From the NCBI GenBank assembly GCA_015272325.1, contig JACYLU010000011.1, forward strand, positions 62,001 to 126,000: DNA of 64,000 bases, in the 5' to 3' direction. The DNA is from Synechococcales cyanobacterium C42_A2020_086 (GTDB taxonomy: Bacteria > Cyanobacteriota > Cyanobacteriia > Elainellales > Elainellaceae). The notes under the pieces are model-generated. The model saw only the letters and a program-made list of their open reading frames with translations, was not told the DNA's origin and made no database searches. The translations under genes were made by a program, and so were the position numbers. Shown here in pieces: positions 57,001 to 64,000 of this stretch; positions within the stretch are counted from its first letter, which is position 1; each line of letters starts with the position of its first letter.

Positions 57001-57696
57001 TTAGTAGGCACCGTCTTTGATCAAGACAGCCTTGATAGTTTTCAGAATCAAGACAATGTCATAGAAAACCGTCCACTTGTGCTGATAAGCCACATCCATA
57101 CTGACGATTTCTTCAAAATCTTCCACATGGGAGCGACCGTTGGCCTGCCATTCACCAGTAATGCCAGGTTTGACGAGCAGACGCTGGAAATGATGCCGCT
57201 CATATTGCATCACTTCATCGACTGTGGGTGGGCGAGTTCCCACAAGACTCATCTCTCCCTTCAAAACATTCCAGAACTGAGGCAGCTCATCTAAACTGGT
57301 ACGCCGTAAAAATTGCCCCACACGAGTCACACGAGGGTCATTGCGATTCTTGAAAATATTGCCCTTCGCCTCGTTATCAACAAGGTGCTTTAGACGGTCT
57401 GCATTGACCACCATTGAGCGGAACTTCCAAATTTGAAATTCCCGTCCATAAAGCCCACATCGGGTTTGACGATAAAAAATGGGTCCGGGATTGTCGAGTT
57501 GAATCGCAACCGCCAAGGGAATGAACAAAACGGCAGTGATCGCTAGCCCGACCAGAGAACCTAAGATGTCAATCAAACGCTTGAATTTACTGGTTACGGA
57601 GGGATGCACCTGTGTAGGAGTGAGGAGGATCTCGTTTTGAGCAAACATAGACGAGGATTGTGATGAAGAATACATGAACTCAGAGGTCGTAATCAC
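57001..57696 (-). CDS. Polyprenyl-phosphate sugar-1-phosphate transferase
   Basis: A 231-residue member of the bacterial sugar transferase family (WcaJ/RfbP/EpsE type). It has one membrane segment (DILGSLVGLAITAVLFIPLA) followed by the catalytic domain: PGPIFYRQTRCGLYGREF, WKFRSMVVNAD, TSLDELPQFWNVLKGEMSLVG, TRPP and KPGITGEWQANGR. It loads the first sugar phosphate onto undecaprenyl phosphate to start exopolysaccharide repeat synthesis. The gmd/fcl pair 50 kb away could feed the same polymer, but that is speculative. A GTG start is used; an ATG at 57675 is possible. Confidence 0.92.
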   Translation of the reverse strand: MITTSEFMYSSSQSSSMFAQNEILLTPTQVHPSVTSKFKRLIDILGSLVGLAITAVLFIPLAVAIQLDNPGPIFYRQTRCGLYGREFQIWKFRSMVVNADRLKHLVDNEAKGNIFKNRNDPRVTRVGQFLRRTSLDELPQFWNVLKGEMSLVGTRPPTVDEVMQYERHHFQRLLVKPGITGEWQANGRSHVEDFEEIVSMDVAYQHKWTVFYDIVLILKTIKAVLIKDGAY

Positions 57697-58146
57697 AGTT
57701 CTCAGATGCTCCTTTACAGGTAAACCGCCTTGAAAGTGCTAGTCATCTACTGAAACTATAAGCGCCTCAATTGGGCTGAGCGAGCGAATCGGCAGGGGAT
57801 TTGCCTAATCTTTGAAGTAGCTATCCTTTTTGTGAAGTTCTAGCCTTAAAGGCTCAGCCTCTGCGGATTACAGCTTATCTACCCTATGCCTGAACTCCAC
57901 TCAGCTACGAAAGCAGCACGACAGAGAGCGCAGGATAGAAATCCTGACTCTGCTCAATGGCGACTGGCAAGCCGGCAAACAGGGAAGGGAGAGGTCGTGA
58001 TGCCCAAGACCTTGAACAGAGCGACCATGGGGATGCAACCCAGCAGATCAGATTGCCTGACGAAGATAACGTGTAGGACAACCTTTAAGGTCTTAAATGG
58101 TAATGACCTAGACTAGTTCAATCAGTTCCATCGGCTGATAGCTCGT

Positions 58147-58172
58147 GAAGATTGAAGACGAAGATTAAAGAC
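58147..58172. repeat. 13-bp tandem duplication (one mismatch)
   Basis: GAAGATTGAAGAC followed immediately by GAAGATTAAAGAC. A second weaker pair, GTATCTAGCC/GTATCTAGCT, lies at 58277-58296. Confidence 0.88.
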
Positions 58173-58440
58173 AAAGAGGGCACTCCCTTCGCTATCCCAC
58201 GAACAATTGCACCTATCTCCTCAGCTTCAACGGTGGAACCCATTCCATCACTCGTTCAATAGGCAATGAATTTGATGTATCTAGCCGTATCTAGCTAATG
58301 TCTTCAAGACAGCCGTTTTGTAATCAGGATGGTTTCAGCCTAGGGCAACAGGCAGCAACTCAAAAACTCAAAATAGACGGAGCAATGCTCAAGACATCCG
58401 TAGCGTCCTCGACGGGGTTTGACTGAGGTTTTACTGGGGA

Positions 58441-58470
58441 TTTGTAGCGTGATCATTTGTAGCGTGATCA
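58441..58470. repeat. 15-bp perfect tandem duplication
   Basis: TTTGTAGCGTGATCA occurs twice without a spacer in the gene-free region. Confidence 0.95.
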
Positions 58471-58635
58471 ATAGTAAGTCCCAGTGAATAACCGGACGAC
58501 CTGACTACCCGGCATTGCCAATGGCATTATTACGACTGTGCACCGCCTGTTGGATGATCAAAGCAGTTGGGCATCTTACAATGAGGAGCGCAAGCAGCAA
58601 AAGGCTCTCTAGGAAGTCTCTGCTGTGCCGGTCCG

Positions 58636-58667
58636 TATTTTGGGTGCTCGATATTTTGGGTGCTCGA
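58636..58667. repeat. 16-bp perfect tandem duplication
   Basis: TATTTTGGGTGCTCGA twice without a spacer, 35 bases before the start of the HpsJ-like gene and so probably in its leader or promoter. Confidence 0.95.
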
Positions 58668-58702
58668 TCCGTACCTCCTGCCCTGTATTTCTAAGCTCAT
58701 CC

Positions 58703-59503
58703 ATGAAAGCTGAACGTCTGTTCTTCACGCCCTCTATGGCGCTCATCCTCAAATTAGTAGGAACGCTGCTCATTGCGGCGACCCTGCTGGACTATCTTGT
58801 GGTGACCGTGCCACCAAACTTCCTCAACAGCGAATGGATAACGGATTGGATCAGCGAATGGGTGACGCGAGGACCCGTGCCACTGCTAGGGGTGAGCATT
58901 CTTTTTCTAGGAATCTGGATCGAGCGCAGCCATCCCTCGGAAACAGGTCGTGATTTGGGAGGGCTAGCGACTGCATCACTGATCCTATCAGGGATTCTAG
59001 GTGTTCTGTTCTTGGTTATGGCTCCGCTGTACTTCAACAACAGTCGCCTCACTAGTGCCGCGCAAACTCGACAGATCAATGAGCAGGCAGCCCGAGCAGA
59101 GCAAGTGCTGGATAATCTGCTGGTACAACAGCGCGACCGGGTCGATGCGCTACTGTCTGATAGCCAGCAGTTGGCCGCTTTGCAGCAACAGCTCGAAAAT
59201 GCCGACCTCTCCGAGGAACAGCAGGCAGAGCTAAGGCGCATCCAAACGACGCTACAGCGGGTTCAGTCCGATCCGGAAGCGCTGGATCAAGAAGTTGAGA
59301 AAGCTCGAGCAGAAGGACTCAAACAAATCGAGGATCGGCAGCAGCAAGCGCTAGATGCACTGCAATCCGAACAGCGACGAACGCGCTTTCAAACGACTGT
59401 ATCAAGCTTGCTCTTTGCTGCAGGCTACCTGAGCATTGCTTGGGCAGGGCTAAGCAGCACAAACCCCAAGGCATCCACCCGGACCAAATCCCGGAGGAGG
59501 TAG
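58703..59503 (+). CDS. HpsJ-like membrane protein with coiled coil
   Basis: A 266-residue membrane protein. The N-terminal segments are ILKLVGTLLIAATLLDYLVV, PLLGVSILFLGIWIE and LILSGILGVLFLVMAPLYF. A long Gln/Glu-rich coiled coil of about 110 residues follows, then a last membrane helix (TTVSSLLFAAGYLSIAWAG) and a basic tail. The pattern resembles HpsJ, a protein linked to hormogonium polysaccharide secretion in Nostoc, from memory only. The ATG at 58703 is chosen because the frame upstream runs through a tandem duplication. Confidence 0.6.
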   Translation: MKAERLFFTPSMALILKLVGTLLIAATLLDYLVVTVPPNFLNSEWITDWISEWVTRGPVPLLGVSILFLGIWIERSHPSETGRDLGGLATASLILSGILGVLFLVMAPLYFNNSRLTSAAQTRQINEQAARAEQVLDNLLVQQRDRVDALLSDSQQLAALQQQLENADLSEEQQAELRRIQTTLQRVQSDPEALDQEVEKARAEGLKQIEDRQQQALDALQSEQRRTRFQTTVSSLLFAAGYLSIAWAGLSSTNPKASTRTKSRRR

Positions 59504-59508
59504 GCTCC

Positions 59509-60225
59509 CTAGAGAGGATGCAAGAACTGTTCCAGTGCTTGCCGGACAATAGAGTAGCACTCGCAGGTGGCTGCCTCCAGATTCTCTCGGTTGAGCAGAC
59601 GAATTTCGCCCCGGCGGGCTTGAATCAGGCCAGCCGATTGCAATGTGCCCAAAGCAATAGTGACTGCTGGGCGACGTGCTCCAATCATGCCTGCCAGGGT
59701 ATCTTGAGTGAGCACTAGTCGGTCGGAGTTGGCTCGATCGCTAGCGGTGAGTAGCCAGCGGCAGAGTCGCGCTTCCACTGTGTGATAGCGATTGCAAGCA
59801 GCTGATTGGGCCAACTGCACCAAACCCGTGTGCAAAAATCGCAGGACTAGAGATTGCAGGATAGGGCATTGGTCAAACTCGGACTGGAAGCGATCGGCTG
59901 GCATAACCTGCGCCTCACCGGGAAGCTGAACTTCAATTTGAAAGGGCAGTGTGTCATCGCCCAGAACAACAGACGCTCCGACGATCCCTTCCCATCCAAT
60001 GATTCCAGTTTCTACTCGGTCTCCTTCTTGGGTGGTGGCAACCCAAGAGATGACTCCTGTCGTGGGAAAGAGCACTTGATCGATGGGCTGCCGAGCTGGA
60101 TACAGCAGTGTTCCCTGTTCTAGCCGGACCAGCCGCAGGTAGGGCAAGAGGTGGCTCAGTTCCTCCTCGGGCAACGAAGCCAGGATATAGTTATTAGAAG
60201 CTGGGCTTCCTGCCGCATCGGTCAT
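59509..60225 (-). CDS. Crp/Fnr family transcriptional regulator
   Basis: A 238-residue protein with an N-terminal cyclic-nucleotide-binding fold (LRLVRLEQGTLLYPARQPID, then GWEGIVGASVVLGDD) and a C-terminal winged helix (LVLTQDTLAGMIGARRPAV, then LQSAGLIQARRGEIRLLNRE). The Arg-Ser/Thr pair that binds cAMP phosphate is not obvious, so the ligand is unknown. It is convergent with the HpsJ-like gene (5-base gap) and divergent from the receiver-domain gene. Confidence 0.87.
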   Translation of the reverse strand: MTDAAGSPASNNYILASLPEEELSHLLPYLRLVRLEQGTLLYPARQPIDQVLFPTTGVISWVATTQEGDRVETGIIGWEGIVGASVVLGDDTLPFQIEVQLPGEAQVMPADRFQSEFDQCPILQSLVLRFLHTGLVQLAQSAACNRYHTVEARLCRWLLTASDRANSDRLVLTQDTLAGMIGARRPAVTIALGTLQSAGLIQARRGEIRLLNRENLEAATCECYSIVRQALEQFLHPL

Positions 60226-60262
60226 AGATCTTTAGGCAGAGATCTTTTAGTGGCTTTACTGT

Positions 60263-60292
60263 TTCTTTGGATCCCTGTTCTTTGGATCCCTG
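60263..60292. repeat. 15-bp perfect tandem duplication
   Basis: TTCTTTGGATCCCTG twice without a spacer, in the short divergent spacer between the Crp-family gene (38 bases away) and the receiver-domain gene. Confidence 0.95.
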
Positions 60293-60379
60293 CGTTCGCC
60301 AACGAACCGACGAATGCCGGGGCGATCGATTACAAGTGGTACTGGAACCACAATAAAGTACCTCCAATCTTGCCCTGAA

Positions 60380-60853
60380 ATGCCAATTTCTCGCAAATAT
60401 TCTCGCAAACAGATTCTAGTTGTAGATGATGATCCCGATTCATGCGAAATGCTAGCGGTGTTTTTGACCTCGCATGATTTTGATGTGGTGACGGCTGCAA
60501 CAGTCTCAGCAGGGTTGGCGCTAGTAAGGCAACATCGGTTTGATCTACATGTTTTGGACTGGCATTTCCCAGACGGGAATGGACCTGCCCTGTGCCAGCA
60601 GATGGGTGCGCTAGATACTCCCTTGGTGATCTGGTCCAGTGATGCTCAGGAAGAAACTCGGCAACAGGCGCTGTCCACAGGTGCCGCGGCCTTTTTCACA
60701 AAACCCATCGATCTCGATCGATTCCTGGTGGTTGTCCAGCAGCTGACTCAGGATGCAGGGCAGGCAATTGACTCAGCTACTCGACCGACACAAGAGCAGT
60801 GGTCGTATACTGCTTTTAATGCGTGGTGGGCACCAAGCCTAGAGTTCCGCTAA
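60380..60853 (+). CDS. Stand-alone response regulator receiver protein
   Basis: A 157-residue CheY-like protein without an output domain. The acidic pocket is VVDDDPD (Asp16-18), the phosphoacceptor Asp60 is in LHVLDWHFPDGNG, and the switch residues are in VIWSSDA and FFTKPID (Lys108). A 30-residue tail ends in WWAPSLEFR. It may relay phosphate in a multi-step pathway; no histidine kinase is nearby. The ATG at 60380 (MPISRKYSRK) is used. The frame is open upstream through the tandem duplication region but looks non-coding there. Confidence 0.87.
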   Translation: MPISRKYSRKQILVVDDDPDSCEMLAVFLTSHDFDVVTAATVSAGLALVRQHRFDLHVLDWHFPDGNGPALCQQMGALDTPLVIWSSDAQEETRQQALSTGAAAFFTKPIDLDRFLVVVQQLTQDAGQAIDSATRPTQEQWSYTAFNAWWAPSLEFR

Positions 60854-60900
60854 GGGGATGTTGGGTGATGTTGCGTGCTATCTAATTAGCAGCCTTCAAT

Positions 60901-63183
60901 CTAGGTATCCTCAACTTGGCTAACGCGGCGCAGTTGCAGCACATCACTCATCTTGCGAATTTGGGTAAAGATGCGTTCAAGCTGCTCATGATCTATGATG
61001 TCGATGCCTAGATTGATCACCGCCGTCTGTCCAGGAATGGTTTTCACCTGGGCACTTCGAACGTTGATGTTGTAGTCGCTCAGTCTCGAAAGAATATCCT
61101 TCAGCACACCCACTCGATCGATGACTTCGATCTGAATCTGCACCGGATAGGTTTGAGGACGACTGCGGGTGTCAGGGGCATTCCAGCTCACTGGGATCAA
61201 GCGATCACCCGGCACAGCTTCGGTATTGCTGCATCCTTGCCGATGGATCGAAATACCACGACTGCTGCCTAAGGTAACGACTCCAATAATGGGTTCCCCT
61301 GGCACAGGGTTACAGCAACCTGCTAGATTGTACAGCAGCCCCTCAACGCCAACGATGGGTGATCCCTTCGCTCCTCGAGCAGCAGGAGTAATAGCAGTGG
61401 TTGCCGAAGACGATGGGTGCACCAAGGTGTCGGGATCGTCTTTGGGAGCTGGAGCAATTGGCTGTCGTGCTTTAATTGCCTCTCGCAGCCGATTCAGGAC
61501 TAGATTCAGCGTGATTTCACCATAGCCAAGGGCAGCCAGTAAATCCTCGGGACTTTGATAGTTGCAGCGTTCGGCAGTGGCCTGCATTGGCTCCGACTTC
61601 AGCAGCGCTTCTAGTCCGCGCTTGCCCAAATCTTTTTCCAACAGTTCTCGCCCTCGGAGAATGTTGGCATCCCGATGGGACCGCTTATACCACTGGCGAA
61701 TTCGATTGCGCGCTCCAGTCGTCACCGCAAAATTCAACCAGTCTAGGCTAGGATGGGAGTTCTTCTGGGTGATGATTTCGACAATGTCGCCATTTTTAAG
61801 CGGCGTGTCGAGGGTCACCATGCGATCATTAACCCGTGCCCCCGCACAATGATTGCCAACCTCAGTGTGGATTCGGTAGGCAAAATCAATGGGGGTTGCC
61901 CCCTGCGCCAAAGCAATTACATCTCCGCTAGGCGTAAAAACATAGACATCATCATCGAACAGATTGCCCTTCACGCTTTCGAGGTATTCTTGGGCATCCT
62001 TGAGATCGCTTTGCCACTCTAGTAGCTGCCGCAACCAGGTAAATTTCTCGTCATCTGCAGTTAGTTTAGTGCTGCTAGATCCGCCCGTTTCCTTGTACTT
62101 CCAGTGGGCAGCAATCCCGTATTCTGCCACATGATGCATTTCTAGGGTTCGGATCTGGACCTCGATGGGGCGGCCCGTATTGCCAATGACTACGGTGTGC
62201 AGCGACTGATAGCGGTTGGGCTTGGGCAAGCCTATATAGTCCTTAAAGCGTCCAGGAATTGGACGAAAGGCGTCATGCACTACAGCGAGGGCACGGTAGC
62301 ACTCGTCATTCGTCTCGACGATGATCCGAATCGCCGCAATATCAAAGATTTCCTCAAAACTCTTTTGCTGCCGCTGCATCTTTTGGTAGATGCCATAGAG
62401 ATGCTTAGGGCGACCGCTGATGTCGTAGCAGTGGATGCCCAGCTGATCTAAGCGCTCACGCAGTGTCTCTGCCACTCGCTCTAGCCGGGCTTCCCGATCG
62501 GTCCGCTTATCGGAGATCAGCTGACGAATTTGCTGATATGCCTCTGGCTCCAGGTACTTAAAAGAGAGGTCTTCTAGTTCCCACTTAAAGCGACCGATCC
62601 CCAATCGGTTTGCCAAAGGCGCAAAAATCTCTCGCGTTTCCAGCGCAATCCGCCGCCGCTTGTCATCGGGGAGATGCTCTAGGGTACGCATGTTGTGCAG
62701 TCGGTCAGCCAGTTTAACAACGATGACGCGAATATCCTGCGCCATTGCCAAAAACATGCGGCGAAAATTTTCGGCAAGACGTTCGGTTTTGCTAGCAAAG
62801 TTGAACTTAGAGAGTTTGGTGACACCCTCCACCAGTCGTCGCACTTCGGACCCAAAGCGCTGCTCAATTTCTTCTGCAGTTACATCAGTATCTTCAATGA
62901 CATCGTGCAGAAAGCCAGCTGCAATCATCGCGGCACTGCCCCCCAAGTCCCGCAACAACCCCGCGACCGCAATAGGATGGGCGATATAGGGTTCTCCAGA
63001 AGCGCGTGTCTGCCCGCGATGCAGCTCATAGGCGAAGTCAAAGGCTTCGCAGACCAGATTCACCTCTGTGGGCGAAGAAGCAGATTCGTTGCAAGCCAGG
63101 GGAGATCGGTGCTCAATCAAACAGTCCTGAAGCCAGTCTGGCAGGGTTACATCGGTGGGAAGAGAAGGAGCAGCTACGTTCAT
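60901..63183 (-). CDS. spoT: Bifunctional (p)ppGpp synthetase/hydrolase (RelA/SpoT)
   Basis: A 760-residue long Rel. The HD hydrolase domain has SGEPYIAHPIAVAGLL and AAGFLHDVIEDTDV, with VVKLADRLHNMRTL. The synthetase domain has YDISGRPKHLYGIYQKM and FKDYIGLPKPNRYQSLHT. TGS (VYVFTPSGDVIALAQGATPI) and a C-terminal ACT domain (IDRVGVLKDILSRLSDYNIN) complete it. An intact HD motif indicates hydrolase ability. It governs the stringent response. No other rel gene is in view. Confidence 0.96.
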   Translation of the reverse strand: MNVAAPSLPTDVTLPDWLQDCLIEHRSPLACNESASSPTEVNLVCEAFDFAYELHRGQTRASGEPYIAHPIAVAGLLRDLGGSAAMIAAGFLHDVIEDTDVTAEEIEQRFGSEVRRLVEGVTKLSKFNFASKTERLAENFRRMFLAMAQDIRVIVVKLADRLHNMRTLEHLPDDKRRRIALETREIFAPLANRLGIGRFKWELEDLSFKYLEPEAYQQIRQLISDKRTDREARLERVAETLRERLDQLGIHCYDISGRPKHLYGIYQKMQRQQKSFEEIFDIAAIRIIVETNDECYRALAVVHDAFRPIPGRFKDYIGLPKPNRYQSLHTVVIGNTGRPIEVQIRTLEMHHVAEYGIAAHWKYKETGGSSSTKLTADDEKFTWLRQLLEWQSDLKDAQEYLESVKGNLFDDDVYVFTPSGDVIALAQGATPIDFAYRIHTEVGNHCAGARVNDRMVTLDTPLKNGDIVEIITQKNSHPSLDWLNFAVTTGARNRIRQWYKRSHRDANILRGRELLEKDLGKRGLEALLKSEPMQATAERCNYQSPEDLLAALGYGEITLNLVLNRLREAIKARQPIAPAPKDDPDTLVHPSSSATTAITPAARGAKGSPIVGVEGLLYNLAGCCNPVPGEPIIGVVTLGSSRGISIHRQGCSNTEAVPGDRLIPVSWNAPDTRSRPQTYPVQIQIEVIDRVGVLKDILSRLSDYNINVRSAQVKTIPGQTAVINLGIDIIDHEQLERIFTQIRKMSDVLQLRRVSQVEDT

Positions 63184-63652
63184 GCGTCAAGCCCAGAACG
63201 AAATGAAGAGTGAATGAAGAGTGGTCGGAGATGATTTTGCTGATTGTAAGGGATCTAGCGCGTAGTCTAGGCAGAAACCCATCTTGAGGGATAGAGTGAT
63301 GCTGTGATTCGTTCCAGTAACGAATGCTATTAGAGTGAAATGGGAACACAAAACCGGCGGCAATCCAGCACCGAAAAGGCAATAGCCACTGCAGCAAAAT
63401 CAATTTCGAATAATTCAAAAAGTGATGACAAACCCAACAGCTAGGAGCGCGGTTACTCAGCAATAGGGCTACCCCTAGGAGAGAAAGTATCGCGATTTAA
63501 AAATTATACATAGACTGTCTTAACACTACTTTAACCGATACCCGATCGACTGGTATAGATTATCGGCTTGATAAAGTTCATTCTGGTTCGCTGGCTTCAG
63601 AGCGGTTGCCCTGCCTGTAGAGTTTGCAAAATGCTGAGAGAAATATTAGAAG
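63184..63652. other. Divergent spacer spoT / patD-like
   Basis: 469 bases without a gene, expected to contain both promoters. A perfect 11-bp duplication sits just upstream of spoT (63202-63223). AT-rich sequence near 63495-63560 could hold the patD-like promoter. Confidence 0.5.
63202..63223. repeat. 11-bp perfect tandem duplication
   Basis: AATGAAGAGTG twice without a spacer, 18 bases upstream of the spoT start codon and probably in its 5' leader. Confidence 0.92.
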
Positions 63653-64000
63653 ATGGAATCGACCGACTACCAGCAGTCCTATCGTCGTTTACAGCAGATC
63701 TTGTGCAACCTACAAACTGCGCTAGATACAGCAAATCACGACCTAATTCAGGACCAGTTGCGAGAGGTACAGCAGACGTTTCAGGCTATCTTGAATCTTG
63801 ATTTGGCGTCACTGCCGACGTCTCAGGCCGTGCGGCTACAGTCCTACCAAACTGAGATCAACAAGCAACTGCGCCTTCTGAATACCGATCTGCTGTTTTG
63901 GCAGAGTGCTCGCCAGTCTGCAACCCAGCAACAGCGGCAAGCCCAGGCACAACACCGTTTGACCCTGCTGCTGCGCTATTGTGAGGCGATTCTGGGTGAA
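63653..64000 (+). CDS. patD: PatD-like protein (heterocyst frequency control family), cut by window end
   Basis: The visible 116 codons begin MESTDYQQSYRRLQQILCNL and include QTEINKQLRLLNTDLLFWQS, then RQQAQAQHRLTLLLRYCEA. The helical, Gln-rich pattern with EINKQLRLL-x-TD and the terminal RYCEA matches my memory of PatD, a small protein that interacts with FtsZ and tunes heterocyst frequency in Anabaena. PatD is about this long, so only a few residues may be missing. The presence of a homologue does not show that this organism makes heterocysts. Confidence 0.55.
   Translation, partial: MESTDYQQSYRRLQQILCNLQTALDTANHDLIQDQLREVQQTFQAILNLDLASLPTSQAVRLQSYQTEINKQLRLLNTDLLFWQSARQSATQQQRQAQAQHRLTLLLRYCEAILGE

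Larger units (their letters stand above)
57697..58702. other. 1-kb gene-free region with several tandem duplications
   Basis: About 1 kb with no acceptable gene. A 76-codon frame at 57886-58116 has no recognisable features. The stretch contains four tandem duplications (58147-58172, 58277-58296, 58441-58470, 58636-58667). It may hold promoters for the flanking divergent genes, an undetected RNA gene or decayed sequence. Confidence 0.5.

Noticed and set aside
57886-58116. 76-codon open frame in the 1-kb gene-free stretch
   Set aside because: Charged, low-pattern sequence with no motif and no good ribosome site.
1-64000. tRNA, rRNA, CRISPR arrays, insertion sequences or prophage
   Set aside because: I read the spacers for T-loop signatures, regularly spaced repeats, transposase motifs and long terminal inverted repeats and found none. 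A covariance-model search would be decisive for small RNAs.

Overview
The window is ordinary chromosomal DNA of a cyanobacterium. The evidence is a psaA-psaB pair encoding the photosystem I core, a transaldolase carrying two EF-hands, a cystine C-S-lyase of the Synechocystis C-DES type, a PatD-like gene cut by the right edge, and at least eight copies of the cyanobacterial HIP1 palindrome GCGATCGC. I would guess a non-marine, possibly filamentous Leptolyngbya-like lineage, but the sequence seen here does not fix the genus. I found no rRNA or tRNA genes, insertion sequences, phage genes or CRISPR arrays.

Layout. 1-4.8 kb: the start of an asparaginase/isoaspartyl peptidase gene, a DUF2256 zinc protein, trmJ, a membrane-anchored serine hydrolase of beta-lactamase fold, and obgE. 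5.4-7.6 kb: gmd and fcl, which make GDP-L-fucose. 8-12 kb: an EF-G paralogue with an altered G3 motif, a PD-(D/E)XK/zinc-ribbon protein, a RidA protein and a small exported protein. 12.2-16.4 kb: a minus-strand run devC-like, devA-like, atzG-like, atzE-like, in which an export ABC ATPase is translationally coupled to the small subunit of an amidase pair. 16.8-25 kb: a mercuric-reductase-like flavoprotein with a TVP38 protein, dnaG, a pentapeptide-repeat protein, yraN, a hypothetical gene and queA. 25-29 kb: an exported flavoprotein and a large lipoprotein. 29.5-34.6 kb: psaA and psaB with a promoter, ribosome-site hairpins and a strong terminator. 34.7-43 kb: transaldolase, acyltransferase, DUF2141, type II NADH dehydrogenase, cystine lyase and a TM0106-type nuclease. 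43.4-48.3 kb: ftsH, a chromosomal ParM-like actin with a probable ribbon-helix-helix partner, and a secreted protein. 48.4-56 kb: gltX, glycogen debranching enzyme, two peroxiredoxins and pyruvate kinase. 56.3-64 kb: a fatty-acid-hydroxylase-like protein, a polyprenyl-phosphate sugar transferase, a 1-kb gene-free stretch, an HpsJ-like protein, a Crp-family regulator, a receiver protein, relA/spoT and the PatD-like gene.

Many genes belong to a few themes. Light capture and carbon flow are represented by psaAB, transaldolase, glycogen debranching enzyme, pyruvate kinase and NDH-2. Redox defence is represented by two peroxiredoxins, ftsH and the MerA-like flavoprotein. Envelope and polysaccharide genes are gmd/fcl, the sugar transferase, HpsJ-like and DevCA. 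Housekeeping genes are dnaG, obgE, gltX, queA, trmJ and rel.

The most unusual signal is not a gene. Intergenic spacers along the window contain many back-to-back two-copy duplications with units of 10-17 bp, each of different sequence. Ten are perfect and many more differ by one base, far above chance. Other leads are the ParM-like/RHH pair, the DevCA-AtzGE arrangement, a twin GGGGA-N4-TCCCC dyad, an 11-bp-arm dyad before the 2-Cys peroxiredoxin, and an open frame continuing past the gltX stop codon.
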